Source: Wolfiporia cocos
Lineage: Eukaryota > Basidiomycota > Agaricomycetes > Polyporales > Phaeolaceae
Reading direction: 5' to 3'
Assembly (NCBI GenBank): GCA_029448655.1
Contig: JACCLO010000002.1
Location: 1,798,001 to 1,862,000 of the forward strand
Length of the DNA: 64,000 bases
Program-made: the position numbers and the translations under genes
Shown: positions 1 to 12,300 of the stretch, piece by piece
Layout: the number at the start of each line of letters is the position of its first letter
Numbering within the stretch: position 1 is the first letter of the stretch
The notes under the pieces: model-generated
What the model was told of the DNA's origin: nothing
Database searches by the model: none
What the model saw: the letters and a program-made list of their open reading frames with translations, nothing else

Positions 1-900
1 TCACCCTCGCCTGCCTTCTTCGAGGACTTTCTTCGAGGTCTGGGTAATTTGACTGAGCTCTCTCCATTGATTCCTACCCTAGGCCCATCATCCGAGGCCG
101 ACGCGCGAGGATAGCCGAGTTCTGGTGTGAAGGGCGGTGGCAGCATGACATCAGGTGGATTCATGAGCGCAGGGTCAATCTGTGAAGGGTCAATAGGCGG
201 AGGCAGCTGCTGAGCAGAATACATCGGGTACGTGATTCCTGAGCTCTGCACCATCATAGGAGGCAAATTATGCGATGGTCCTACCAGAGTCTCCACGGGG
301 GGTGGGTGTGCAGGTGGTGCAGAGCTTGAGACCACTACCGGAATCTGTCTAGATTGTGAGACTACAATTGGAGGAGCTGACTCTCTGGATGGAATATGGA
401 TAATGTTTCCTGTACTTGTGAAAGCAGTCTGCAGAGGCATGCCGACGTTGTGGGAAAGGTGAGTCTGCACAGGAGGAGGTCGAGAGCTCTCGCAAGTGGG
501 CACAGAGATCCTTGGGTATGACGAAGTTGAAGCAGGGAAAGCATTCTCGTCATGGGAAGGAGTGCCGTCATTCTGTGGCTGAGTTGGTGGGCCCTCTTCG
601 TGTACAATCTGGGACGTGGATGGCTCTGAGGCTATCCGTTTCGGCTCCATGTTCGGAGGAGACATTTCGGACACTGCTCTCAGAGGAGCATCGGAGGTGT
701 CTTGCGAAGCGCTAGAGGAAGTAGCAGATGAGCGAGTATCTGATGCTGTGGAAGTATGTCGAGTTTCCGTGGCTGGGCGTGGGCGTGGTTTCGCCACAGG
801 CCTGAAGACCGTGCCGCCCTTCTCTGGACATCAACGACGTTTTGGCGGTAAGCCAAGCCTTCATTGAGACTGCATATCACTCACGAACGCGTGTAGACAT
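1..900 (-). CDS. BDP1: TFIIIB B'' component (Bdp1-like), N-terminal part, runs off the left edge
   Basis: Probable N-terminus of the RNA polymerase III initiation factor subunit Bdp1. Exon 1 is 900-885 (ATG at 900), the intron is 884-824 (GTGAGT...CAG, 61 nt) and exon 2 runs from 823 off the window. The spliced start reads MSTRVQKGGTVFRPVAK, which resembles the opening of yeast Bdp1 (a short S/T-rich start, then a K-S/G-G-T-x-F-x-P block followed by basic residues). The next ~260 codons are Pro/Ser/Thr-rich and low complexity, as expected before the SANT domain, which would lie outside the window. It shares a ~170 bp divergent promoter with the SWC3-like gene. The family call rests only on the N-terminal block, so it is moderate. 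Confidence 0.6.
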
Positions 901-1069
901 GCCGGCTAACTCAATGTCTGTACCTCGTCGATTCGAGATGAAGAAGGTCAAGGTCAAAAGCAGACTGTAAGCGCCGATGATGGGCTTGGGCGTGTATCGG
1001 TCGATCGTGATGCGAAAGGTGCAGTCAGTAACGCGCGTCCTGACGGCCTCACGCGCGGTCGTCTCCACC

Positions 1070-3093
1070 ATGCTCCGCTCGGTGCAGCTGCCCACAGCTC
1101 CTCAACCAGGCTGGGAGCTTGAGAATCCTCCAGATGATGGGGAGACAGAGCTGAAGAGCATCCCTGAGAGGTGCACAGTACTATATCTCACGCAAAAGCC
1201 ATGCCCTAATGAATCCCGACAGCCTCGTGGTTTTGCAGTCATTGAGACAGTGTAAATACACTCAGAAAGCCACTTTCGGTATATGTGTTGATACCCCATC
1301 GTAGCCCGTAACAAGTGGATATCATCGGCCTTTCCCAAATTCTCGACCAAGGCTCGCGGAAGCAAGCCCGCTGATGTGGTACCTCCTCCGCATACAACCA
1401 AAGCGCACGGAAGGTATGATGTCAGGATAGGTCCCCATGTGTTCTCAGGAACAGCACTCTACGAAGTGCACTACCTCCCACAAGCACCCACCATGGTACC
1501 TGCGTACCCGCAGCAAAGCCACGCTCCTACCACGCAAACTGGCCCGTATACTGGACAACCTTCCAGCATGCAGCAGGCATCAACTACACAGCTTGCGATG
1601 TCGGCGCTGTCGGGGCAGAGCACCGGCACTAATGCGCAAATAGCCATCGATTCTTTGTTTGGATCCGTCACACCGGAAATGTCGAACCAAATCAACATGG
1701 CCTCCATATCAAACCCGACTCTCAAGAATCTGCTCAACCTGGTTGCGACGGGTCAAGCTCCATCAGATCAACTCAAGACACTTGAACTTCTTATACAGTC
1801 CATGCGAGCTTCTCAGCCGCCAGAGCCTTTGACAGGTTCCTCTTCAGGTGTTAACCCCTCACTACCTCCTGCCGCACTACCTAGCGCAGTCAAAGACTTC
1901 GACTTAATTATCGAATTTGCAGAGAAACAGTCTGATAGGTGGATCATCCCTCGTGGTCCTGTTAGGTGTGAGCGGACGCATACGGACCATAAGGGCAACA
2001 AGCTGTACATCCCTGATGCCTTGCTCACAATGACCGTGCCTGTCTCTCAACATATAATGACAAGTACTGAGCCAACGAAGGAGTCGGCTCCAATTCTACC
2101 GCAGAGTCCATCTCAATTGGTCACAATGCGCATCTCGAGGCCATCGTCAGCTTTGTTAGACGCCATATTCAGGTGGGCGGGCGGGGAGGCTGGGATGGAA
2201 GCGAACAAAGTAGCACTGGAGGAATTGGTGATGAAGTCGTCAAGCTCTGCGTTGGAAGCTCGCTCACTCGACGTGTATCAGGTGAAAGAGGCATCGGCTC
2301 GCACATTTCTGCAATACCACCTCCCGGATGGGCCTCTTCTTCAGGAAATCCAGAGTGCAAGTCCATGATACATTATGCTTCTACTTACTAACATGACCCT
2401 CATCAGGCTGTCGCCCCTTCTTATACTACTAGATCCATAGCGCCTAGCAACACAGATAGCACAAGAGCCCGGAGGAGGCAGTCGAGGAAAGTCACAATTC
2501 CCTCTACACAAGCTACCCCCGGACCCTCCGCGCCACCCGCCAAACGCAAAAAACAGCAACAGCTGAAGACAAAACAACCCGCTCCTTTCTCCATTTCCTG
2601 CCAAGCTTGTGGGCAGACTGATGTTCCGTTAATGATGGGTGGACGTAGGTAAAATTCCTTCTGCGCGAGTTGTCGCTAAGAGTCTGTCTGCTTAGGATAC
2701 TGCCGAGCATGTATCGATGGCAAGAAAGTGCCTGAACAGGTTTACCATATTGCTTCCAGCAGTAGCACCTCCCCCCAAGCCCCAGCCAGCGCTGCATCAT
2801 ATGCAGGATCTATGACTAGACCACCTGCTCAGAATTATGCAACAGTGGGACAAACCTCGCAAGCTGGTGGTAATCAAAGCCCCCCTCCTGCATTTCATAC
2901 GTACTATTCTTTACCTTCAACTATCTCAACGACCAATACGGCACCTCACGCGGATTATAGAAGTGCTGGTCAGCAATCGTCACCGACTGCGACAGAGTTC
3001 TCAGTTCCGCGGTCGACCCCGAGTACCGGTCTGCTACCGGGGCAATCTGTCTTTTCCATCTTCCCATCCCCACACAATACCGGAACTAAGTGA
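1070..3093 (+). CDS. SWC3: SWR1-complex subunit 3 (Swc3)-like protein with a C-terminal CxxC...CxxC finger
   Basis: Likely subunit of the SWR1 remodeller that exchanges H2A for H2A.Z. Exons 1070-1170, 1223-1251, 1305-2356, 2407-2644 and 2696-3093 give 605 aa. Three stretches resemble yeast Swc3 in the same order: a block around SLVVLQSLRQSRNKW, a helical block around NPTLKNLLNLVATG, and a block around DLIIEFAEKQSDRWIIP. Near the C-terminus a CxxC...CxxC pair (about C459, C462, C476, C479) is split by the last intron and may bind zinc; budding-yeast Swc3 does not obviously have it. The third intron (2357-2406) uses a GC donor (GCAAGT), the only choice that keeps the frame. Upstream in-frame ATGs from 977 are possible starts; 1070 is the simplest. 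Confidence 0.6.
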
Positions 3094-3208
3094 TCCTATT
3101 AGCTCGCGAGATGACCTACATGTATACCGATTATATCGTGAAATATCTGTATGTCTGTAAATAACGATATGAGCGAGAGCGAGAGCGATCCGACGACGAC
3201 GAAAGTCC

Positions 3209-6200
3209 CTAGGTGAAGATATTTACTGCCCAACCTAACCACCAAACTACAACTCCCAGCTCTGCAGCCACAATGCACAGCTCGACGGAAAAAGCGCACC
3301 ACTGAATAATGAGACTGATGATGTAGATCGGGAAAATAGTCCACCATAGCCCGGTGTGCGTGATCCACGGTAGGTCCCAGTGCAGCGTCAGCTCGAAAGC
3401 AGCGCGACCTTGAAGCCCAGTGACGCATATACTCAGCACGCCAAGGCATAACAACCCCAGCCAGTGACGGAGGGAGCGTTTCGGTAACTGTGTTACAGGG
3501 TACCGCTTCGACTCTCCGGTGAACTCGTTTCGGTACCACGGTATGATCAAGAACGCCTGCACATCCTCGCCAATGAGTTTTCCATATGATCGCCAGAATG
3601 GGGTCACGGTGTCTAGTAGCAGAGTCAGCGCGTCCAAGCCGATATCCCATAGTTGCTGGTAGTGGTTGCGGTAGCTCTCTTCCAATGCCACGATCTGCGA
3701 CAGCTATGAACAGATGATGTATCAAGAACGGGTCATATCCAGTATGCATATCAAAACATACCTCGGGGTAGACGAGTGAGGTGTGCGCCATAGTCTCATT
3801 GTAGTCTGTCTTGACCTCCCGATGCCTTTCCTTCACTTCCATGAGAAGTTCTGAAACTCTTTCAGCTTGGCTTGAGAAGTAATCTCGGTGCTCCTCCAAT
3901 CTCTCAAGCGATTCTTTCAACGAAGCGATCGGATCACCGAAGATATTTCCTTGAGATTGTGGTGTGCCTTCCTCATCCGCGAGTTGGGAAGCGTATGCCT
4001 GTAACGTTCTACGTTGCCGGTGTATACGGCTGTATATTTCTTCTACCGCTCTCCAGCTTTCGGTATGACGCGTGCTTCCGGTAATCGCAGAAGGATCGTG
4101 AGAGAGGGCATCCAGTACATCAGACGGGATATTAGGGTAAGGAATGCCAAGGGTTGTGGACAAGCTGGTCTGCACAGCGCCATAGTCCTTGATGCTTGCC
4201 GCCACTCGCTGTAGCAAATGGCGAGTGCGCATGTTTTGTGACACGGTATCGCCCAATAGCCTATACACGCGATGTCAATACTTCACGTTACGCGTTCGAA
4301 GTAGGCACGCACCGAGCTTTCCGATCGTACTCTTCATGTTCCTTCTCTTCTGCCATCTCGCGCTGTCGGTTGGCCCGTTCTTCAGCAAAGACACGCTCAG
4401 AAGATGGTAGCGAGACGTGTGTCCTGCGCCGCGGAATGAGGCGACGAGGAGAGACGGGAGCAGGTTGATGTTCAGGCGTCGCCTCAGGTCTCGGCGTGCC
4501 TTCATGATCAGCGGCGCTGTCGCGTTTGAAGACTTCTGTGGTGGCAGTCTGCGGCTCGTCACCTGCCCCATTGACTGTTTCCACGCGCAGATTGTCCCGT
4601 TCATCGTCCGAGCCTCTTCTGGACCGCGGGCTAGCAGCCCCGCTCCGCACCTTCGAACCGGACCCGCTCTTTCCAAGGTCATCCTCGGAAGGACTTTGCT
4701 CCGAGATCGAGTTTCTTGAGGACGACAGTGCTTCCTCGCTGTCATATGCCCGCCGACGAATGCGCTTCGCCAGGTTCCGCAAATGGTGATGGCTACTCTT
4801 CGCCGAAGAACTTCCGTTCACCTTACCATGATATATGGAGCTGGGTGCAGACTCAGACCCAGTTGGTAGAGTGTTTCTCCAGTACCTTGAGAAGCCCTCG
4901 CTGCTCAGCCGCGACTCAGCGTCCACAGAGTCTCGACCTGAGTCGACGTGCGGCTCGAAAGAGAGCTGGTAATCGTAGGAACGCCGTCTGGAGAACGATG
5001 GCTCTAAAAACTGGGGAGAAGGGCTCCATTGCGAACCGCTGGTAGGCGACATAGTATCTGGAAAAGAGGTCGATATAGGAGTGAGTTTGGGCGCGATGTC
5101 ATTCTCAGGAATTGTCGCCATTGTGTGGTGACTCGTATGGGCCTTGACGTACTCTTCGACAATGAGTGCGGTAAGATACCATGGAGGACGGTGTGTCTTG
5201 CGAGCGCGCTTTTCCGATAGGTGCTTGAGCCAAGTTAATGGCTCCGCCTTCTCCAACGACGTTTTCAGTCCGGGCTCCTGTTGATCGTACCAGCGAGCAA
5301 CACGAAGAGGGTCGATCGACGGAAAAGAGGAGTTGGGGGGTGGTAAGAGCAAGTGGTACCGCCTTTCGAGCTGCTCGCGCGTGATCGCTGCCTTACGCAA
5401 TGTCTGATCATTCACCTTGCTCTTAATCCGGGCGAGCTTGTCTGCACCTCGTTGAGCAAGACAAAGATCGACCGCAAAGTATAGAACCGTACCTGCGTAC
5501 AGAGAGTCTTGCTGCTCAACAAACACTCGACTGGATGGCACCTTGTCCCTATGCTTGCGCTTGGCGAGAGTCAGTGACCACCTTTTCTCTGACTTCTCGT
5601 CCTCTGAGGTTGAGCCTGTCCAGTCAAGCGTAGCTCCGCCATTTGCAGAGGATGGCACTGGATGCAATGGCATGGTGCCGATAGAAGGGCTGAAGTCAAC
5701 CTCCGAGTCATGATTGGAGGTATCGGACTGGAGCGTAGGAGGAGGTAATGGGACAGCGGCTCGACTAGGAGAAGAATGCACGGAGAATGGCACTGCATCT
5801 GCTTTCGGAAGATCTTTGCGACGAAAGGAGTGCGAGGTCTGGAGACGCGCTTCTCGTCGGGCCTTGAGTCGGACAGCGCGCCTCACATCTTCCATGATCC
5901 TCGGGTCTGATGACTCGTTCAATACCGGTCATTACAGGCGTTCAACCACAGGATACGCGCCTTCACGAGCTGCTCTTGGGTCAGCACGTCTCCCAGAGAT
6001 GCTCCAGAGAACTCACATAAATCATACTCATCCGAAAAGCCTGAGAGGTCCGTCGGGGCCTCCGAGAATACGATACTTTGAGACACTTTCTCTCTTCTGG
6101 TACCACGCCTGGCATATGAGCCATTTCTGTGGTGCTTTGACTGAACGTCCTCATTATCGACGGGTAACGTCGGCGAGTCGACAGACTTGACACGGCGTCG

Positions 6201-6422
6201 ATCGTAAGATGTATCCTTACGCCGACCTCCTGGATTTCGGAGGGTAGAGGAGAAGACAAGTCCTACAGAGCTGCTGTCGAGAGAGAGGTCGTTGCCAGGG
6301 CTAAAGCGGTTCTCTTCGTTAGGGAAGTGGATTCGAGCATTTCCAGGAGGCAAGGAGGAGTTGCTGCTGGTAGGTAGGTTCAGGAAAGTACGGTTTGGCG
6401 ACGAAGGACCAGCCTCTGCCAT
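3209..6422 (-). CDS. Large membrane/coiled-coil protein of unknown function, 1,017 aa
   Basis: I do not recognise a named family. Exons 6422-5957, 5906-4313, 4260-3762 and 3703-3209 join in frame (introns of 50, 52 and 58 nt). The N-terminal ~480 residues are Ser/Arg-rich and probably disordered. Residues ~530-760 are charged and helix-rich, including a Glu/Arg-rich stretch (AEERANRQREMAEEKEHEEY) that looks like coiled coil. The last ~110 residues hold two to four hydrophobic segments rich in Trp, after a WYRNEFTGE block, suggesting a C-terminal membrane anchor. A plausible role is a membrane-bound scaffold, but that is inference from composition only. Start chosen at the first ATG (6422). 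Confidence 0.65.
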
Positions 6423-6752
6423 CAATAATTATGCACGCTGAGGGCTCTGAGTGAAGGAGCAACGTTGGCCGCAAGCGAGAATATATGCGACACCGCGAAG
6501 GTGGGTATCCATAGGCAGGATTCTGAAAGTGATTCACTGCGACCTGGCGGATACTTCAGGCCATGTGATTTACCCCTTGTGGAGCGACTTCGCGAATCGC
6601 ACAGCCGAATTCGAATTCCACTAAATAGAGAATCCCTCTGGCCACAATATGACAGCACTGGTGGCAATACAATAATCGACCCTAAGTACAACATATCGTA
6701 GCGACAAAATAGCATAGGTCAACCTCAACGCATCATCGAGCTCTGATATGCA
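6423..6752. other. Intergenic, 330 bp upstream of the 1,017-aa protein gene
   Basis: Lies between the start of the 3209-6422 gene and the stop of the small Ser-rich orphan, both on the minus strand. Presumably it holds the promoter of the former. No RNA gene or clear motif was seen. Confidence 0.4.
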
Positions 6753-7533
6753 TCACGATGTGGCGTGTGTTAGTGAGTTGGATCGACTCCGACCTGCATA
6801 TGCCGGCGCTCCGCCAGTACGCTCACCCACTGTCGACAGTGGTTTCGCCTGCAAGATCGAGGACAGTGATAGCGCGCGAGGCCTTCTGCGGAATGGGTCG
6901 AACCTTGGCAGAGGCGCCAGTTGCGTGGTAAGAGCACCGATGTCGTATGAGATTGACGAGGTTCCAGAGCGGCTTGGAGGTGAGCTAGCCGATCCGCTGG
7001 AAGGCGCCGACCTCATGGCGTGATGCCAATAAGACGAGTGCCGGGGGCCTAATGAGCGTGGATATCTTCCATGAAATGACCTTACCCTCTCAGCTCCCTC
7101 TTGCGATTGATACGCCTGCATTCCTATAGGCGCAGCTGGTTTTGATCAATACGTAGTAAATAACACGGGAGTGTATGAAAAGGTAGCTTACAGGTGCCTG
7201 TCCCAACGAGGAGCGGCTGGCTTCGAACACGATCGATGTGCTTGTTCGGCTGCCCATAGTAGGGGCCACAACCTTGGAATGCACCGCCCTTCGACGGCGT
7301 CGGAGAGCATGTACTCGTCGAGGCAGCAGTCGTACCGAGCGAAGATAACATTTGGCTCCTCATTACGGTCTGCGTAGTCTTGAACGGAGGTGACTGCAAT
7401 AATGTCAGTACGATTGTTCCAATCCAGGCTTTGATGAGTACGTGCCTCGTGCGACGCGAAAAGGGCGAAGGTGGGGACAAGTCGTGGTTACCTGCAAGGC
7501 TTTTAACTGAGCACGCGCCGCAGTCAACAGCAT
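6753..7533 (-). CDS. Small Ser-rich protein of unknown function, 208 aa
   Basis: Not recognised. Exons 7533-7492, 7393-7192 and 7135-6753 join in frame (introns of 98 and 56 nt, GTAACC...CAG and GTAAGC...CAG). The product starts MLLTAARAQLKALQ and becomes Ser/Pro/Arg-rich with no hydrophobic segment. The middle exon is also open in another frame, so the reading frame is chosen on splice parsimony: this frame needs only two ordinary introns, while the alternative needs an extra 37-nt one. It could be mispredicted or non-coding. Confidence 0.4.
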
Positions 7534-8089
7534 TTGACATTTAAACCTAGGTCACGATCCTGATGTAAATGACGGATCGTGCACAGGTTTACCCTGAGCG
7601 GAACGGCGTCTATGCCGGTGGCAAAACGTGCGAGAGGGATGATACGAATGAAGTTGGGGTGAACGGCACACCCCATCCAGGGGCATCTCGACGTGGGCGG
7701 GATTAATTCTAGGTCAGAGCAAGAGTGTTTGGTGAAGTCATGGGGCATAAAACGACCAGTGAATGACTCTGGAGAGCCAGCCCACAGGTGTGCGTTGCCG
7801 CGGCCAAGCTGTGGCCGCATCTGTTATGGCTATGTCCGTCGATATGGAACGTGACCGCTCCGGACCGATCAAAGCTTCCGAATATACACATCGAATATAC
7901 ACATAGGCAGGGTATTTGCACTGCAGCAGTTGTGCAATCTGTGCAATGCGCCCACAGCTTACCCTAGTTACCGCTCCCGAAGCAGAGCCAGATCGGACCA
8001 CTTGATTCGCCTGATATCTGGACATGCCGGAGATACCAATATGTGTCCATGACGTGCGAGAATAGAATCTGTATGACATGACCAAATCT
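7534..8089. other. Intergenic, 556 bp
   Basis: No gene supported. The only structure noticed is a 13-bp motif, CGAATATACACAT, repeated twice head to tail at about 7879-7904. Minus-strand open stretches here lack splice logic and recognisable motifs. Confidence 0.4.
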
Positions 8090-9144
8090 CTATCGGGGAA
8101 CACGCATCCGGGCCTGCCGCTGTTTCAACAACAGGCGTACGAACATTACACTCGTAAATGCAGACAGAGCATACCTATCGCGTGTGAGTCGGGTCACGGC
8201 CGTGCAATCCGGATGACTTACCACGTTGCTACATAGGAGGCATGCGCGTTTCTGACGTCTACGACTGGGGGCTTGCCTATGGGCACACCCCGTGTGAGTC
8301 GTGAAGCAACTTCGCCCCCATGGCCCTCTGAAGCGGAGCGTTATGTCAACTCCCAGGCGGCGACGTGCCCGGTAAATTGCGCACCAAAGATCTCGTCGAT
8401 CAACACAGGCTGAACACCGGCTTGCTCCCCTCCAGCATACTCTGCCATTGCCGATGCATCGCCCCAGTACCATATCCCCTTTTCTGGTTGGTTATCTGGG
8501 GTGAAGAAGTTTCGCTTGGCAGTTGCCCGGAGCATGCCATAGACCTCGACCTCGCCATTTTCAAGTTGTTTTTGGATCCCATCGGCATGTTCTTTTGTCA
8601 CGAAGCCCCGGTTGATCAGCACTGTTGACCCACCGGGACGAACCAACGGCACCACTACGTGATATCCCGATGTACTGTCTCGTACCCGTGGACCGAGCAA
8701 AATGCAATGTTCTGCATCCCAGTGGCCATTCACTATGACCTTGCGATAGACAAAATCTGGGATCGCTGCGAGACTTGCCGCGAGTGAAGCTGTGGCATGA
8801 GAACCTTCGCGGACCGGAGTTCACAGATTACCGCACTTTACTCTGTTGGGTAGAAGTAGTGGCTCCCTTTGCAGTTTCTCCTCCAACTCGTCAATCAGGG
8901 CGACCTTCCATTTGAGACGGTCGACCTGCCATGTCCCCAGAGCAAACGTGAATATAGGAATGGTGCCAACGAGCACCATAATAGGCGTGATCCATGGCGT
9001 CCTCTTGGGCTTGTAAGCCTGCGGGACGGAACCGCCTGCGGCGGTAGATTCCGCGCGTGCCCGCGCACAAGAGAAATTGAACGTCGGTCGCTTCTTGAAC
9101 AAAGCCCTTCCCCGAGGGGCAGCAGAGCGAAAGGAGTTGAACAT
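8090..9144 (-). CDS. SHY1: SURF1/Shy1 cytochrome c oxidase assembly factor
   Basis: Mitochondrial inner-membrane assembly factor for cytochrome c oxidase. Exons 9144-8832, 8789-8385, 8327-8222 and 8174-8090 give 302 aa with no leftover bases. The start has an Arg-rich presequence, then a first membrane helix ending GTWQVDRLKWK, the family's GxWQxxR signature. The intermembrane domain carries GYHVVVPLVRPGGSTVLINRG and PVGRP-like blocks, and a second helix (YALSAFTSVMFVRLLLKQ) closes the protein. Length and two-helix layout match the family. The start is the first ATG; an upstream TTG in the same frame was not used. It is transcribed away from SLA2 across a ~200 bp gap. Confidence 0.95.
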
Positions 9145-9353
9145 GACTTTCAAGTAGGCAGGCGCGCGATCAATTCAATACGCGGGCGGCTAGACGCCGT
9201 AAACAGCGGCAACCCGTCATAAGCACATAGGCGCCTGCGGCATAGCACCTACAGGACTACGGCCTTGCGGCGCAGCTAGGACACTTTACACATACTCTCT
9301 CGGACTTACAACTACTGAGGCATCTAGTCTTCTCTCGTGTGGCATAGGCCAAC
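9145..9353. promoter_or_regulatory. Divergent promoter SURF1 / SLA2
   Basis: About 209 bp separate the SURF1 start codon from the first half of the SLA2 start codon. It must serve both genes and contain the SLA2 leader. No TATA box was recognised. Confidence 0.4.
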
Positions 9354-12300
9354 ATGTGAGCTCGACCTGCCCGGTGGTCTCTATGCATCCTGTATGCTGA
9401 CGGCACGCTAGGTATGGCGGACAACGCACTCGCTATGATGTGGAGGATGAGGTGCACTACCCGACGAGGCCAGTAGACAGGGACAAGGCCGAGGCCGAGC
9501 TCGGCGTGCACATTAAGAAGGCCACCAACCCAGACGAGACCGCCCCCAAGCAGAAACATGTACGAAGTGCGTTGTATGAGTAATCGTATAGTCCGTGGTT
9601 GTTAACGCGTGAATGTAGGTTGTGTTATGTACACATGGGATTACCACTCTTCCATATCCTTCTGGACGGGCCTAAGAGTGCAGCCAATTCTGTCAGACGA
9701 AGTCCAGACGTTCAAAGCTCTGATCACCGTCCACAAAGTGTTGCAAGAAGGTCATCCAGTTGTAAGTGTATTCGTGCGCCTTGATCGCATAATGTGCCTT
9801 CATGTCGCCGCGTCTTCTTCAGACCATCAAGGAGGCTCACGGACAGACGAGCTGGCTGGAGACATGCGCACGCGCCGTGGGCCAGGACAGTCCCAGAGGT
9901 TAGAGATATCGGCGGCCAATCTCACGAGCAACGCATCTCACGCTTATGCATGAATCAGGTTATGCATCGCTCATCCGAGCATACGTGCAATTCATCCTCG
10001 CCAAATTACGCTTCCACCGGCTACGACCGGAGTTCAATGGCCTCTTCGAGTATGAAGAATATGTGACTCTCAAGGGCATCGACGACCCGAACGAGGGGTG
10101 CGTCCATGTGCGAGTACCATCGTTAACGCTACCTCACAACCTTGCAGTTACGAGACCATTTCCGATTTGATGGGCTTGCAAGACCAGATCGATTCATTCC
10201 AGAAGATGATCTTCTCCCACTTCCGCCATTCTGCAAGCAATGAATGTCGTATTTCTGCTCTCGTTCCCCTTGTCAAGGAAAGCTGGGGTATCTACAGATT
10301 CATCACAAGCATGCTTCGTGCTATGCACAGGAGTGAGCGACATAACTAATAAATAGTTTGGCAAAACAGCTCATGTCTTTCAGGAACCGATAACGCCGAT
10401 GCATTGGAACCCTTACGACAACGTTACACTACGCAGCACTACGCACTTCGCAAATTCTACTACGAATGCTCTAACCTCAAGTATCTAACTGGTCTGATCA
10501 ATGTACCCAAGCTCGGGCAGGTCAGTTATCTGCATCGTGTACGTCGGTCGAGGCATCTCACCTCCGTAATCTAGGAACCACCGAACTTGATGGACAATGG
10601 GACTGCGCCAGAACTTCCAGCGAGGCCAACCACTACCACTATCAAGACTCCTCCACCGGCCACTCCCGCCCCTGATGCTGCTATGGTGAACGAGCAGGCA
10701 CGTATGCTCAAGCAGTACGAGGAGCAACAAGCTGCATTGCTTGCCGCACGTGAAGCAGAAGAGCGCCGCCGCCAAGAGCTGGAAGAGCAGCAGCGCCGGG
10801 AGTTTGAGCAGCGACAAGCTGAACAGGCGGAGAGGGAGCGGTTGGCACGGGAGCAGCTCATGCAACAGCAGATGGTGCAGTACAACAATCAGGCTGCGAT
10901 GCAAATGCAGGAGCTTGAGCGAGAGCTGCTTGCCATGCGTGGTCAGTACGAGCGCGATCAGCTTATGCTCGAGCAGTACGACCGGGTATGTATGCGTCGT
11001 TGAGCTCCGTTTCGCGCGACTGACGGAAGAATCGCAGAGAGTGAAAGCTCTGGAGGGCGAGCTGGGAAGCGTTACGGCGAACATCAACGCCCAGATGCAG
11101 TCGAAGGATGAGCTGATCAGGCAACTGCAAGACCAGGTCACATTGTGGCGCAACAAGTATGAGGCTCTTGCGAAGCTGTACAGCCAGCTGCGGACAGAAC
11201 ACCTTGACATGCTCGCCAAGTTTAAGCAGATGCAGCTGAAGGCCAACTCTGCGCAGGAGGCGATCGACCGCATGGAGCGCATGGAGCGCGACCTCAAAGC
11301 GAAGAACCTGGAGCTTGCCGACATGCTTCGCGAGCGCGACCGTGCACGATTCGACCTTGACCGCCAGAAGTCCAGTCACAAGGATGAGCTGGATCGCCTC
11401 AGGCGGGAGCTAAACTACGCAAATGAACTCGCGGAAGATGCATCGCGTTCGAAGAACTCAGAAGTGTCGTCGGTCCTGTCAAAGTATAACAGGCAGTTGA
11501 CCGAGCTTGAGGACTCATTGAGGGTAGGCGTCTCTTGGTTCCTTTATTTTGACTGACACCTTACCACTTGGATGTCAGGCCAAGCAACTCCAGATCGACG
11601 ATCTCCTCTCCAAGCTCGACAACGCTCAGGCTGATGTTGAACGCCTCAGAGAAGAGAAAGACCAGGAGATTGCGATCCTGCAAGAGGGCATGGACAGCAC
11701 CATTCAGCAACTGCACGAGGCTCAACAGGTTGGTCATACACAAAATTATATTGTAGCGGATATTGATTTGAGGATGCATATTAGACACAAGGCATTTCTG
11801 AGGAAGCTACCAACGCGCAGATTGACACCCTCATTCTGGACAACAGGAAGAAGCTCAACCAGATTATCGGTCAGTTAAATCTTGTACAGAGTCAACGCGG
11901 TGATCCTGACATCAAATCTCAGACTCGATCCTGCAAGCATGCGTGCACAAGGTTGACGAGGCTATCTATGAGCTCGAGTCTCCAGCGCAGGCTGGCAATC
12001 TAAACTCCACTCCAGAGTATACCTTGTCCATGATTGAGAAAGCGACAAATAATGCTACCGAGTTCGCGACAATCTTCAACCTGTACCTGGGAGGGGATAT
12101 TGGCGGTGATCATGTCGAAGTGATCAAAGGGGCGAACGAGCTCGCGCAATCCCTTGCAGATGTTCTCATCAATACGAAGGGGATTACCCGTCTCGTCAGT
12201 GACGAGGCTTCCGACAAGCTCATCAACGTCGCCAAGGGTGCTGGTGATGTCGGCCTCCGGGTCTTCCTCAACCTCCAGTCGTACAAGCTGGACCTGCTTG

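Noticed and set aside
7124..7540. Alternative reading of the small Ser-rich gene (frame giving DYADRNEEPNVIFARYDCC)
   Set aside because: Open across the middle exon, but it needs an extra 37-nt intron and reaches a stop otherwise; the chosen frame is simpler. It remains a real alternative.
9257..9559. 100-codon minus-strand frame over the SLA2 start
   Set aside because: Shadow of the SLA2 first exons; no motif.
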